64,000 nucleotides of DNA from Pseudomonas azerbaijanoccidentalis (GTDB lineage Bacteria > Pseudomonadota > Gammaproteobacteria > Pseudomonadales > Pseudomonadaceae): assembly GCF_019145495.1 (NCBI RefSeq), contig NZ_JAHSTU010000001.1, positions 310,001-374,000 of the forward strand. Direction: 5' to 3'. Of this stretch, positions 43,537 to 51,724 are shown piece by piece. A model generated the notes under the pieces. That model saw nothing but the letters and a program-made list of their open reading frames with translations. It was not told the DNA's origin and did not search any database. A program made the position numbers and the translations under genes. Every line of letters begins with the position of its first letter. The stretch's first letter is position 1.

Positions 43537-44238
43537 ATGCCCAACATCCTCCTGGTCGAAGACGACACCGCCCTCGCCGAACTGATTGCCAGCTACCTGG
43601 AACGCAATGGCTACTCCGTCAGCGTTATCGGTCGTGGCGATCATGTGCGCGAGCGGGCGCGGCTCAATCCACCAGACCTGGTGATCCTCGACCTGATGCT
43701 GCCGGGCCTCGACGGCTTGCAGGTCTGCCGTTTGTTGCGCGCCGATTCGGCGTCCTTGCCGATCCTGATGCTCACCGCCCGCGACGACAGCCACGATCAG
43801 GTGCTGGGCCTGGAAATGGGTGCCGACGACTACGTCACCAAACCCTGCGAGCCGCGCGTCCTGCTGGCGCGGGTACGCACCTTGTTGCGGCGCAGCAGCC
43901 TCAGCGAGCCGCAAACCGCCAACGACCGGATCCTGATGGGCAACCTCTGTATCGATCTGTCCGAGCGCACCGTGACCTGGCGCGAGCAGTTGGTGGAACT
44001 GTCCAGCGGCGAGTACAACCTGCTCGTTGTGCTGGCCCGACATGCCGGCGAAGTGCTGAGCCGTGACCAGATCCTGCAACGCCTGCGCGGTATCGAGTTC
44101 AACGGCACCGACCGCTCGGTGGACGTGGCCATCTCCAAGCTGCGGCGCAAGTTCGACGACCATGCCGGCGAGGCGCGCAAGATCAAGACGGTGTGGGGCA
44201 AGGGCTATCTGTTCAGCCGTTCCGAGTGGGAATGCTGA
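43537..44238 (+). CDS. OmpR-family response regulator
   Basis: The 233-residue protein has a receiver domain with the acidic pair E8/D9-D10, phospho-acceptor D52 in LVILDLMLPG, T80 and K102 in DDYVTKPCEP. A winged-helix domain follows (ELSSGEYNLLVVLARHAGEV, RSVDVAISKLRRKFDD, VWGKGYLFS). The ATG at 43537 precedes PNILLVEDD. The gene is 4 nt from its kinase and divergent from mexMN, matching the layout of PA1437-PA1438. Regulation of the pump is likely by context but unproven. Confidence 0.88.
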   Translation: MPNILLVEDDTALAELIASYLERNGYSVSVIGRGDHVRERARLNPPDLVILDLMLPGLDGLQVCRLLRADSASLPILMLTARDDSHDQVLGLEMGADDYVTKPCEPRVLLARVRTLLRRSSLSEPQTANDRILMGNLCIDLSERTVTWREQLVELSSGEYNLLVVLARHAGEVLSRDQILQRLRGIEFNGTDRSVDVAISKLRRKFDDHAGEARKIKTVWGKGYLFSRSEWEC

Positions 44239-44242
44239 GCTG

Positions 44243-45538
44243 ATGTTCAGAATCCTCTTTCGCCTCTATCTGGTGACCATTGTCTCGTTCAGCGCGGCGA
44301 TCTATCTGGTGCCGGATCTGGTGATCAAGGTCTTCCACGAACGCTTTGTCACTTACAACCTGGATTATTCCCGCGGGCTGCAAACCCTCATCGTCAAACA
44401 GTTCAAAGCGGTGCCGACCGAGCAATGGCCGGCACTGGCAGCGGAAATGGACAAGGAGTTTCACCCGCTGCACATCGTGCTCAGCGGCAACGACGATCCC
44501 GCTCTCTCTGCCGTCGAGCAGCAGAAATTGCAGCGCGGCGAGAACGTGGTGCGTGTGGGTGACTGGGGCTGGCGCACCTTGGCGGTGGCGCCGCTGAACG
44601 AGCACACCGTGGTGCAAATGGTGGTGCCGCCGGATCCGATGGACGTCAGCCTGTTGTACTGGAGCATCAACGTGTTGATCGGCGCGACCATGCTCGCGTG
44701 CCTATTGCTGTGGTTGCGCCCGCACTGGCGCGACCTGGAGCGCCTGAAAAGCGCGGCGGAACGCTTCGGCAAGGGCCACTTGAGCGAACGCACGCAGATC
44801 GCGGCCAGTTCCAACATCGGCAGCCTGGCCAATGTCTTCGACACCATGGCCGGCGACATCGAGAACCTGCTCAACCAACAGCGGGATTTGCTCAACGCCG
44901 TTTCCCATGAACTGCGCACACCGCTGACCCGTCTGGATTTTGGCTTGGCGCTGGCGCTGTCCGACGACTTGCCCGTCACCAGTCGCGAGCGCCTGCAAGG
45001 GCTGGTCGATCACATTCGTGAACTCGATGAGCTGGTGCTGGAACTGCTGTCTTACAGCCGCCTGCAAAACCCGGCGCGGGTGCCGGAGCAGGTTGAAGTG
45101 GCGCTGGATGAATTCATCGACAGCATTCTGGGCAGCGTCGATGACGAGCAATCGCCGGACATCGTCATCGACGTGTTGCTTCATGGCCAGCTCGAACGCT
45201 TCACCCTTGACCCGAGGCTGACCGCCCGCGCCCTGCAAAACCTGCTGCGCAACGCCATGCGTTACTGCGAAAAGCGCATTCAGATCGGTGTGCAGGTGTG
45301 CCCTAAGGGCTGTGAGATCTGGGTGGATGACGACGGGATTGGCATTCCGGACGACGAGCGCGAACGGATTTTCGAACCGTTCTACCGCCTCGACCGCAGC
45401 CGCGACCGTGCCACCGGCGGCTTTGGCCTGGGGCTGGCGATCAGTCGACGGGCGCTGGAGGCGCAGGGCGGTACGCTGACGGTGCAGGCATCGCCGTTGG
45501 GTGGGGCGCGGTTTCGGCTGTGGCTTCCTACACCTTAA
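44243..45538 (+). CDS. Sensor histidine kinase
   Basis: The 431-residue membrane kinase has two helices (residues about 4-24 and 142-160) around a periplasmic sensor region of roughly 115 residues, a HAMP linker (RPHWRDLERLKSAAERFGKG), the phosphoacceptor motif AVSHELRTPLTRLD with H222, and an ATP-binding domain with N box LQNLLRNAMRY, G1 DDDGIGIPDDER, F box FEPFYRLD and G2 GGFGLGLAI. It is translated immediately after the response regulator and should phosphorylate it. The sensed signal is not evident. Confidence 0.88.
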   Translation: MFRILFRLYLVTIVSFSAAIYLVPDLVIKVFHERFVTYNLDYSRGLQTLIVKQFKAVPTEQWPALAAEMDKEFHPLHIVLSGNDDPALSAVEQQKLQRGENVVRVGDWGWRTLAVAPLNEHTVVQMVVPPDPMDVSLLYWSINVLIGATMLACLLLWLRPHWRDLERLKSAAERFGKGHLSERTQIAASSNIGSLANVFDTMAGDIENLLNQQRDLLNAVSHELRTPLTRLDFGLALALSDDLPVTSRERLQGLVDHIRELDELVLELLSYSRLQNPARVPEQVEVALDEFIDSILGSVDDEQSPDIVIDVLLHGQLERFTLDPRLTARALQNLLRNAMRYCEKRIQIGVQVCPKGCEIWVDDDGIGIPDDERERIFEPFYRLDRSRDRATGGFGLGLAISRRALEAQGGTLTVQASPLGGARFRLWLPTP

Positions 45539-45546
45539 AAACACCC

Positions 45547-45664
45547 GTAGCAGCTGCCGAGCCTGCGAGGCTGCGTTCGGCTGCGCAGCAGTCGCTAACC
45601 GAGTACGCAGGGTTTGCGAGGACTGCGTCCTCGAACGCAGCCTCGCGGGCTCGGCAGCTGCTAC
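45547..45664. repeat. Long REPIN-like inverted repeat
   Basis: GTAGCAGCTGCCGAGCCTGC (arm 45547-45579) and its near-complement at 45632-45664 form arms of 33 nt around a 52-nt spacer. It lies between the convergent kinase and anti-sigma genes and could end both transcripts. Confidence 0.85.
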
Positions 45665-45690
45665 AGAACGTAGCCGGCTGCTACAGGTGG

Positions 45691-46452
45691 TTAAGTGTTC
45701 AGGCGGCTGCGCAGGGATTTGGCCATGACTTCCAGGTCGGGCATCGCATTGCGGCCGATCAGCATCCACGCGTGATGCATGTCGGCCCAATAGACGATGT
45801 TCATGCCATGTCGACGTTCCCGGGCGAAATGCCGGCTGCCGCTGTCTGAGCGGGTGATGCACAGCGCCAGCGGGCCGTGGACCGGGTCGAGGTAGGTGAT
45901 CTGGGCGATGGGTATGCCGTCGTACTCGAGGATTTGCGCGCGCTTGAGTTCGGCGCGGGGCAAGGCCAGTTGCGCGGGAGCAAGGCTCAGGTCCAGGCTG
46001 GTCTCGATCGTACGCAGTTGCGTGCGTTGGGCGGCTACGTCGTTGGGCAAGTGGTCGAGGGTCTGCGGAATGTACAGCACCATGTAATCGGCCACCAACT
46101 GACGCCAGTTATCCTCTTCCTGACTGGCCTGCCAACCGAGGAACAACCGATCGGCCAGTACGCCACTCACCACCAGGCCCGCTGCCGCCGCGAGGAACCA
46201 GCGCCGATTGAGGGCCGGGCGGGTTGCCGGGGGCAGGGTGTCGAGCATGGCTTGCAGGCGATCCACCGGGGCCTGTCGCCCCAACTCGTCGTAGGCGGTC
46301 TTGAAGGGCAGGCTGCTGCGATTGAGCCATTGCAGACGCAGGCCGATCATCGGGTCCTCGGCAACTGCCGCGTCGATGCGCTCACGCTGTTCGGTGTCGA
46401 GTTGGTTGTCGAGGTACGCCACCAGTTGCTCGTCCGTGGGGTTCACGTTCAT
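45691..46452 (-). CDS. Anti-sigma factor (transmembrane)
   Basis: The 253-residue protein begins with an anti-sigma-like N-terminal helical domain (TDEQLVAYLDNQLDTEQRER, residues 6-25). A single hydrophobic segment follows at about 86-102 (WFLAAAAGLVVSGVLAD), then a periplasmic part of roughly 150 residues. The start overlaps the end of the sigma factor gene by ATGA, so the pair is translationally coupled. It is expected to hold the sigma factor at the membrane until a signal is sensed. The HXXXC zinc motif of ZAS anti-sigma factors was not seen. Confidence 0.82.
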   Translation of the reverse strand: MNVNPTDEQLVAYLDNQLDTEQRERIDAAVAEDPMIGLRLQWLNRSSLPFKTAYDELGRQAPVDRLQAMLDTLPPATRPALNRRWFLAAAAGLVVSGVLADRLFLGWQASQEEDNWRQLVADYMVLYIPQTLDHLPNDVAAQRTQLRTIETSLDLSLAPAQLALPRAELKRAQILEYDGIPIAQITYLDPVHGPLALCITRSDSGSRHFARERRHGMNIVYWADMHHAWMLIGRNAMPDLEVMAKSLRSRLNT

Positions 46453-46979
46453 CGACGTTCTCCGGTCGTGGAGGGGTTCGGTACAGCTTGCAATGGCGGG
46501 TACTCGGCCAGTTTGGCCCGGGCGGTGGCCAGGCGACTCATCACGGTGCCGATGGGCACTTGCAGCACTTCGGCGACTTCGCGGTAGGACAAACCTTCGA
46601 CATAGGCCAGAAACACCGTTTCGCGTTGGGTTTCCGGCAACGCATCGACGCGACGGATGACTTGCGCCGCCATCACGTGGGTTTGCGCTGCGTACTCACC
46701 GTCGAACGACAACACCTGTTCACCCTCTATCGTGCCCTGTCCGGAACGCACCCGACGCGCTCGTATTTCATTGAGCCAGATCGAATGCAGGATGCTCATC
46801 AGCCAATGGTCCATGCGCGTACCCGACTCAAACTGCGCGGCTCGTTCCAGTGCCCGCACACAAGTCGCTTGCACGAGATCTTCGGCGACATGCTTTTGTC
46901 GGGACAACAGCAACCCGTAACGCCACAAGCGCGCCAGATGTTGGCCCAGTTCTGCCCGTATTGCCTGATCGCTGGCGAT
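46449..46979 (-). CDS. ECF RNA polymerase sigma factor with non-ATG start
   Basis: The protein has sigma region 2 (LWRYGLLLSRQKHVAEDLVQ and ATCVRALERA, then MDHWLMSILHSIWLNEIRAR) and region 4 (LPETQRETVFLAYVEGLSYR and EVAEVLQVPIGTVMSRLATA). The frame contains no ATG or GTG upstream of region 2. GGAGG at 46985-46989 is ideally placed five bases before an ATC (46979-46977) that opens IASDQAIRAELGQHLARLWR, where ATG would be expected. The alternative TTG at 46928 would cut into region 2 and has no good ribosome site. So the gene uses ATC, or has lost its ATG. It lies between a TPR gene and its anti-sigma gene. Confidence 0.8.
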   Translation of the reverse strand: MASDQAIRAELGQHLARLWRYGLLLSRQKHVAEDLVQATCVRALERAAQFESGTRMDHWLMSILHSIWLNEIRARRVRSGQGTIEGEQVLSFDGEYAAQTHVMAAQVIRRVDALPETQRETVFLAYVEGLSYREVAEVLQVPIGTVMSRLATARAKLAEYPPLQAVPNPSTTGERR

Positions 46980-47003
46980 AGCGACCTCCGCGTGTTCGAT
47001 AAG

Positions 47004-47537
47004 TCAGGTTTTCGATGAGCCGTTGATGGCCTCTGCCAGGTCCTGGTACTCCTCACAGGTGGTGTTGCCACAGATCGATTTGATCTGCTGCAACTGCTCC
47101 TGTGCAAGGGCCAGATGCCCTTTGATCACGTAGGCTTCACCCAGGTATTCGCGTACTTGCGCATAGTGAGGGTCGAGTTTGACCGATTGCAGATAAAAAC
47201 CGATGCCTTCGTCGGTGCGACCCAGTTTACGCGTGGCGTAGCCGCGATAGTTCAACGCCTTGGCGGTATTGGGCTGCGTGAGCGTATCAAGCAGCGCCAG
47301 GGCTTCTTCATAGCGTCCGTGCTTGGCCAACTGATAGGCGTAATCGGTGCGATCGGCGTCCGAGACGTGCTTGCTGGTTTGCTTGACGCATTTTTGCGCC
47401 TTGGTATCGAACACCTGATCCCTGGGGCACTGCGGCTTGGCGGGTGTGTCTTCCTCGCCATTGGCCCACGCCTGTGAACCAGACAGCACGACAACGAGCA
47501 TCAACGGTGCCGTAAGAATCGAGAAGCGGCTATTCAT
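47004..47537 (-). CDS. Periplasmic tetratricopeptide-repeat protein
   Basis: The 177-residue protein has a signal peptide (MNSRFSILTAPLMLVVVLSG, cleavage near AWA-NG at 25). A short Cys-containing segment follows (CPRDQVFDTKAQKCV) and then TPR-like helices: YAYQLAKHGRYEEALALLDT, ALNYRGYATRKLGRTDEGIG, YAQVREYLGEAYVIKGHLAL. A Cys pair near the C-terminus (ICGNTTCEEY) could form a disulfide. It ends 24 nt before the sigma factor start and is likely the first gene of the three-gene operon. It may act as a periplasmic signal component of the sigma/anti-sigma pair (inference). Confidence 0.82.
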   Translation of the reverse strand: MNSRFSILTAPLMLVVVLSGSQAWANGEEDTPAKPQCPRDQVFDTKAQKCVKQTSKHVSDADRTDYAYQLAKHGRYEEALALLDTLTQPNTAKALNYRGYATRKLGRTDEGIGFYLQSVKLDPHYAQVREYLGEAYVIKGHLALAQEQLQQIKSICGNTTCEEYQDLAEAINGSSKT

Positions 47538-47681
47538 CGGTAAAGCTCCACGGGTGTCAGGGTTGAGGCAACGAACAGACCGAAAGAGTTGAGTGCGGGT
47601 GATTGTCAAAACGAGAACACCCCAGCGTGAACAATTATTCATTCTAGCGCCCACAGCGTTTTGTATGCGCCGCAAGTCCAA

Positions 47682-47710
47682 TGTGGGAGCTTGCCTGCAA
47701 GCGATGAGGC
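47682..47710. repeat. Single REP element
   Basis: TGTGGGAGCTTGCCTGCAAG followed by CGATGAGGC lies in the 294-nt divergent gap between the TPR gene and the crotonase gene. Nothing else was recognised in that gap. Confidence 0.7.
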
Positions 47711-47831
47711 CCATCCACCCAGCAACCATCCCAAAGCAGTCCCGCATTTGGCCGAACCGCTGCCTTACTGCCCGCCACCCTGCCTTGTTATAGTTCGGGC
47801 CTCTCTTTTTGCCCGGTAAAGGATCACTAGC

Positions 47832-48644
47832 ATGTCTCAATACACTGCGTTCACCGTCGAACTGGTCGATAAAATTGCACATGTGCAGATCAATCGCCCG
47901 GAAAAGATCAACTCGATGAACGCCGCGTTCTGGAGCGAGATCGTCGAGATTTTCCAGTGGATCGATGACACCGACGAAGTGCGCGTAGTGGTCCTCAGCG
48001 GTGCCGGCAAGCATTTCTCTTCGGGCATCGACCTGATGATGCTGGCCGGTGTGGCCAATGAAATGGGCAAGGACGTTGGCCGCAATGCGCGCTTGCTGCG
48101 ACGCAAGATCCTCACTCTGCAAGCCTCATTTAATGCCGTCGATAATTGCCGTAAACCGGTGCTTGCAGCCATTCATGGCTATTGCCTGGGTGGCGCCATC
48201 GACCTGATCGCCGCGTGCGACATGCGTTACGCCGCTGAAGACGCGCAATTCTCGATCAAGGAAATCGACATCGGCATGGCCGCTGACGTCGGTACACTGC
48301 AACGCTTGCCGCGCATCATTGGTGACGGCATGCTGCGTGAACTGGCTTACACTGGTCGCACCTTTGGCGCCGATGAAGCGCGCGGTATGGGCCTGGTCAA
48401 TCGCGTCTACAGCGACACCGCCAGCCTGCTTGACGGCGTCATGGGCATTGCCCGCGACATCGCGAGCAAGTCGCCGATTGCCGTCACCGGCACCAAGGAG
48501 ATGATCAGCTACATGCGTGATCACCGCATTGATGACGGCCTCGAATACGTCGCCACCTGGAACGCCGCCATGTTGCAATCCACTGACTTGCGCGTGGCCA
48601 TGGCCGCCCATATGAGCAAACAGAAACCCGAATTTCTGGATTGA
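47832..48644 (+). CDS. Enoyl-CoA hydratase/isomerase, dienoyl-CoA isomerase-like
   Basis: The 270-residue crotonase-superfamily protein carries the oxyanion-hole segments GAGKHFSSGIDLMML (residues about 57-71) and AIHGYCLGGAIDLIAACDMR (about 113-132). The acidic residues in FSIKEIDIGMAADVGTLQRL (residues about 140-160) are those used by delta3,5-delta2,4-dienoyl-CoA isomerases of ECH1 type, which move double bonds in beta-oxidation of unsaturated fatty acids. AAAGGATC precedes the ATG. The next gene, nudC, follows 8 nt downstream, so they are probably co-transcribed. Confidence 0.85.
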   Translation: MSQYTAFTVELVDKIAHVQINRPEKINSMNAAFWSEIVEIFQWIDDTDEVRVVVLSGAGKHFSSGIDLMMLAGVANEMGKDVGRNARLLRRKILTLQASFNAVDNCRKPVLAAIHGYCLGGAIDLIAACDMRYAAEDAQFSIKEIDIGMAADVGTLQRLPRIIGDGMLRELAYTGRTFGADEARGMGLVNRVYSDTASLLDGVMGIARDIASKSPIAVTGTKEMISYMRDHRIDDGLEYVATWNAAMLQSTDLRVAMAAHMSKQKPEFLD

Positions 48645-48651
48645 TTGAAAA

Positions 48652-49482
48652 ATGACTTCACGCTGGACCACTGCAGTACTGGACACTGAACAACCCGGCG
48701 GCTGGGCCGTGGCACGCAGCCCCGAAGGCTTCCTGTTCGATGACAATGGCGCGCTGTTCCCGCGTGAATGGCTCAAGCGCCAGGACCTGTCGATTCTGGC
48801 CGAACATGGCATCGGCCACCTTGATGGCGAGCCGGTTTACCTGCTGGAGCTGCGCAGTTGCGCAGAAGTGCCGGGCTGCAACTGGAAAGGCTTGCGGGCG
48901 TTCATGCTCGAAGGCGATCACACGCTGTACAAGGTGCTCGGTTACGCCGCACAAATCGGCACCTGGGCCCGTGAACACCGTTTTTGCGGTAACTGCGGTC
49001 AGGCGATGACCCAAGTGCCGCGTGAGCGGGCGATGTACTGTCAGCCGTGCGATATGCGCAGTTACCCAAGGATCTCGCCGAGCATGATCGTGTTGGTGAC
49101 CCGCGGTGATGAAGTGCTGTTGGCACGTTCGCCAAGATTCGTCACCGGGGTCTACAGCACATTGGCGGGGTTCGCCGAACCGGGCGAATCGGCCGAGGAC
49201 TGCCTGATTCGCGAGGTGCGTGAAGAAGTGCGGATCGAGGTCAAGAATATCCAGTACCTGGGCAGCCAGTGCTGGCCGTTCCCGCACTCGATGATGCTTG
49301 GTTTCCACGCCGAGTACGCCGGTGGCGAGATCATCTGCCAGGAAGACGAAATCGAAGACGCCCAGTGGTTCAACGTATACGAGCTGCCGCCGTTGCCGGC
49401 GTCACGCTCGATTGCCCGTTACCTGATCGACGTCTACGTGGCCCGACGTTTAGGCCACGCTGAACCAGTGTTGCCAGGCTAG
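48652..49482 (+). CDS. nudC: NADH pyrophosphatase / NAD-cap hydrolase NudC
   Basis: The 276-residue Nudix hydrolase cleaves NADH and removes NAD caps from RNA. The zinc ribbon is visible as FCGNCGQAM and [15 protein letters not shown] (residues about 104-130). The Nudix box is [20 protein letters not shown] (about 170-190). The NudC-specific tail motif usually written SQPWPFPxS appears here as SQCWPFPHS, with Cys for Pro at the third position. The 3' end overlaps the convergent TSUP gene by 33 nt. Confidence 0.93.
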   Translation: MTSRWTTAVLDTEQPGGWAVARSPEGFLFDDNGALFPREWLKRQDLSILAEHGIGHLDGEPVYLLELRSCAEVPGCNWKGLRAFMLEGDHTLYKVLGYAAQIGTWAREHRFCGNCGQAMTQVPRERAMYCQPCDMRSYPRISPSMIVLVTRGDEVLLARSPRFVTGVYSTLAGFAEPGESAEDCLIREVREEVRIEVKNIQYLGSQCWPFPHSMMLGFHAEYAGGEIICQEDEIEDAQWFNVYELPPLPASRSIARYLIDVYVARRLGHAEPVLPG

Positions 49483-50229
49483 CCGCACGGTCAGCCCCAG
49501 CACCACGGTGATGAACACGGGGCGAATGAACTTCGCGCCGCCGCTGATGGCGGTGCGAGCGCCGAAGAAGGCGCCGACCATCAACGACGAGCCCATGCTC
49601 AGGCCGATGATCCAGTCCACCTGACCGGAAAAAATGAAGATCGACAGCGCCGCTGCGTTGCTGACGAAGTTCATGCTGCGCGCCACGCCGCTGGCTTTCA
49701 CCAGGTCGATGGGGTAGAGCAACAGACTGCTGACGGTCCAGAACGCCCCGGTGCCGGGACCCGCCACGCCATCGTAGAAACCGAGGCTGAAGCCTTGGGT
49801 CGATTGCCACTTTTTCTTGATCGGTGCATTGCTGTCCAGCGGCGCTTTCGGCGTGCCGCCAAACAACAGATACACGCCACAGGCGAAGACGATCACCGGC
49901 AGCATCTTGTTCAGCCATTCCGCCGGCAGGTAGTGCGCGACCACGGCACCGGTCAGTGCGCCGACCAACGTCCCGACAATCGCGTGAGTCCACTGCGCCG
50001 GGTGGAACAGCTTGCGTCGGTAAAAGGTAAAACTGGCAATGGCCGAGCCGAAGGTCGAGCTGAGTTTGTTGGTGCCCAATACCAGGTGCGGCGGCAGGCC
50101 GGCGGTGAGCAGGGCCGGTGTCGTCAACAGGCCACCGCCGCCGGCAATGGCGTCGATAAAACCAGCAACGAAAGCGACCGCAGCCAGAATGGCCAGGGTG
50201 GTGAGGTCAACACTGAGTTCGAAAGGCAT
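49450..50229 (-). CDS. TSUP-family (TauE/SafE) permease
   Basis: The 259-residue membrane protein has about eight hydrophobic segments. The two TSUP half-motifs are present: [20 protein letters not shown] with [12 protein letters not shown] near the N-terminus (residues about 24-60), and [17 protein letters not shown] (about 147-163) with [12 protein letters not shown]. Such proteins are thought to transport sulfur- or carbon-containing organic anions; the substrate here is unknown. The gene converges with nudC and their ends overlap. Confidence 0.87.
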   Translation of the reverse strand: MPFELSVDLTTLAILAAVAFVAGFIDAIAGGGGLLTTPALLTAGLPPHLVLGTNKLSSTFGSAIASFTFYRRKLFHPAQWTHAIVGTLVGALTGAVVAHYLPAEWLNKMLPVIVFACGVYLLFGGTPKAPLDSNAPIKKKWQSTQGFSLGFYDGVAGPGTGAFWTVSSLLLYPIDLVKASGVARSMNFVSNAAALSIFIFSGQVDWIIGLSMGSSLMVGAFFGARTAISGGAKFIRPVFITVVLGLTVRLAWQHWFSVA

Positions 50230-50319
50230 GTAATCGGCTTAATCGGCAGGTGCAGCAAAGGGCTGCGGGAAGGGCCGATATCTTACCTTCAACTGACCTG
50301 GCAGGCGACCGCGTGCTTT

Positions 50320-50392
50320 TGTAGGAGCTGCCGCAGGCTGCGATCTTTTGACGTTGCTTTTTAAAAGATCGCAGCCTGCGGCAGCTCCTACA
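50320..50392. repeat. REPIN-type inverted repeat
   Basis: TGTAGGAGCTGCCGCAGGCT extended by GCGATCTTTT (50320-50349) pairs perfectly with 50363-50392. It is a variant (C for A in one stem position) of the element at 616-692. Confidence 0.9.
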
Positions 50393-50412
50393 TATGCAGG
50401 ATACGGCGCTGT

Positions 50413-50889
50413 TTACAGGCCCAGATCCGACAAGCCTGGATGATCATCAGGACGACGGCCCAGCGGCCAGTGGAACTTGCGCTCGCTTTCCTTGATCGGC
50501 ATGTCGTTGATGCAGGCAAAACGATGGGCCATCAGGCCGTCCTCGTTGAATTCCCAGTTTTCGTTGCCGTAGGAGCGGAACCAGTTGCCCGAATCGTCGT
50601 GCCACTCATAGGCGTAACGCACGGCGATGCGATTGTCGGTGAACGCCCAGAGTTCCTTGATCAGCCGATAGTCCAGCTCCTTGGCCCATTTGCGCGTCAG
50701 AAAACCCTTGGCTTCTTCGCGGTTGTGGGCGAACTCGGCGCGGTTACGCCACTGGGTGTCCAGGGTGTAGGCCAGCGACACACGCTCCGGATCGCGGGAG
50801 TTCCAGCCGTCTTCGGCCAGGCGGATTTTTTCGATGGCCGATTCACGGGTGAACGGCGGCAATGGCGGGCGAACTTCGGCATTAGACAT
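50413..50889 (-). CDS. DUF1348 (SnoaL/NTF2-like) protein
   Basis: The 158-residue protein belongs to the DUF1348 group of the NTF2-like fold: [49 protein letters not shown] and the very conserved [10 protein letters not shown]. The ATG at 50889 was chosen over an upstream start at 50913. Family function is undefined. It lies 57 nt downstream of a TetR-family gene on the same strand, a pairing common in proteobacteria, and is probably its target or operon partner. Confidence 0.87.
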   Translation of the reverse strand: MSNAEVRPPLPPFTRESAIEKIRLAEDGWNSRDPERVSLAYTLDTQWRNRAEFAHNREEAKGFLTRKWAKELDYRLIKELWAFTDNRIAVRYAYEWHDDSGNWFRSYGNENWEFNEDGLMAHRFACINDMPIKESERKFHWPLGRRPDDHPGLSDLGL

Positions 50890-50946
50890 TTTACGGTCTC
50901 CGTATCCATTCAATAGGCAAGCAAGTTGTCGGGCTTGATTAAGTTG

Positions 50947-51510
50947 TTACAGGTCCAATAACTTTCGCGCCATGCATTGCGCATTATCGGCAGCACTGTG
51001 ATCACCCATGACAAGCGCCACGGTAATGGCACCATCGATCAGGATCAGCAGCTGTTTGGCCAGCCTCTGCGGATCCTCGGCACCATGTTCGGTACACAGC
51101 TCGCACACATAGTCGAGCAGCTTCTGTTTGTGGTCCTTGGCGACCAGGCGAACCGGGTCTTGCGGGTCGCCGGTTTCACCGCTGGTGTTGATGAACGCGC
51201 AGCCCCGAAAGCCTTCGGACTCAAACCAGGACTTGAGCACGGTAAACAGGTTGAGCAGGCGGTCGGCCGTGGTTGTGGCGCGACCGACTTCCGTTCTGTA
51301 CCAGTGCATCCAGCGTTGGTCACGGCGTTGCAGGGCGGCGACGGTCAGCGCCTCCTTGTTGGCGAAATAACGGTAGATGCTTTTTCTGGAGACGCCGGCG
51401 GTTTTCACCAGAAGATCCATGCCAGTGGCGGCGATGCCACTTTTGTAGATCAGCTTTTCGGTGACATCCAGAATGATGTCGCGTGTGTCGTTGCGAGTGA
51501 TTTCGTTCAT
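50947..51510 (-). CDS. TetR-family repressor
   Basis: The 187-residue protein begins MNEITRNDTRDIILDVTEKL and carries the N-terminal helix-turn-helix GIAATGMDLLVKTAGVSRKS followed by IYRYFANKEAL. The ligand domain includes GCAFINTSGE (Cys near 105), a motif often found in repressors of electrophile- or biocide-responsive genes. A perfect palindrome lies 13 nt before the start. The DUF1348 gene follows. The effector is unknown. Confidence 0.87.
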   Translation of the reverse strand: MNEITRNDTRDIILDVTEKLIYKSGIAATGMDLLVKTAGVSRKSIYRYFANKEALTVAALQRRDQRWMHWYRTEVGRATTTADRLLNLFTVLKSWFESEGFRGCAFINTSGETGDPQDPVRLVAKDHKQKLLDYVCELCTEHGAEDPQRLAKQLLILIDGAITVALVMGDHSAADNAQCMARKLLDL

Positions 51511-51522
51511 GAGGCTAACAGT

Positions 51523-51536
51523 AGAACGATCGTTCT
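51523..51536. promoter_or_regulatory. Probable operator of the TetR-family repressor
   Basis: AGAACGATCGTTCT is a perfect 14-bp palindrome immediately upstream of the TetR gene, as expected for autorepression. Confidence 0.7.
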
Positions 51537-51576
51537 TCTTGGTCAAATATTTTCTGTGGTGTCAGATGAATTACTA

Positions 51577-51641
51577 TCGTGAGCAAGCTTGCTCCCACAG
51601 AGAGTGCGTTCCAAATGTGGGGGCCAGCCTGCTGGCGATGG
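51577..51641. repeat. REP pair upstream of pssA
   Basis: TCGTGAGCAAGCTTGCTCCC extended by ACA, and TGTGGGGGCCAGCCTGCTGG extended by CGATGG, form imperfect inverted arms. Confidence 0.8.
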
Positions 51642-51724
51642 GGCCATTACCGACAGTAACAAGACCCGAACCGAGCGATGGTGTAAGCTCTCAAACTCTC
51701 TGGATTCGACCCATTGCGAGCCCT

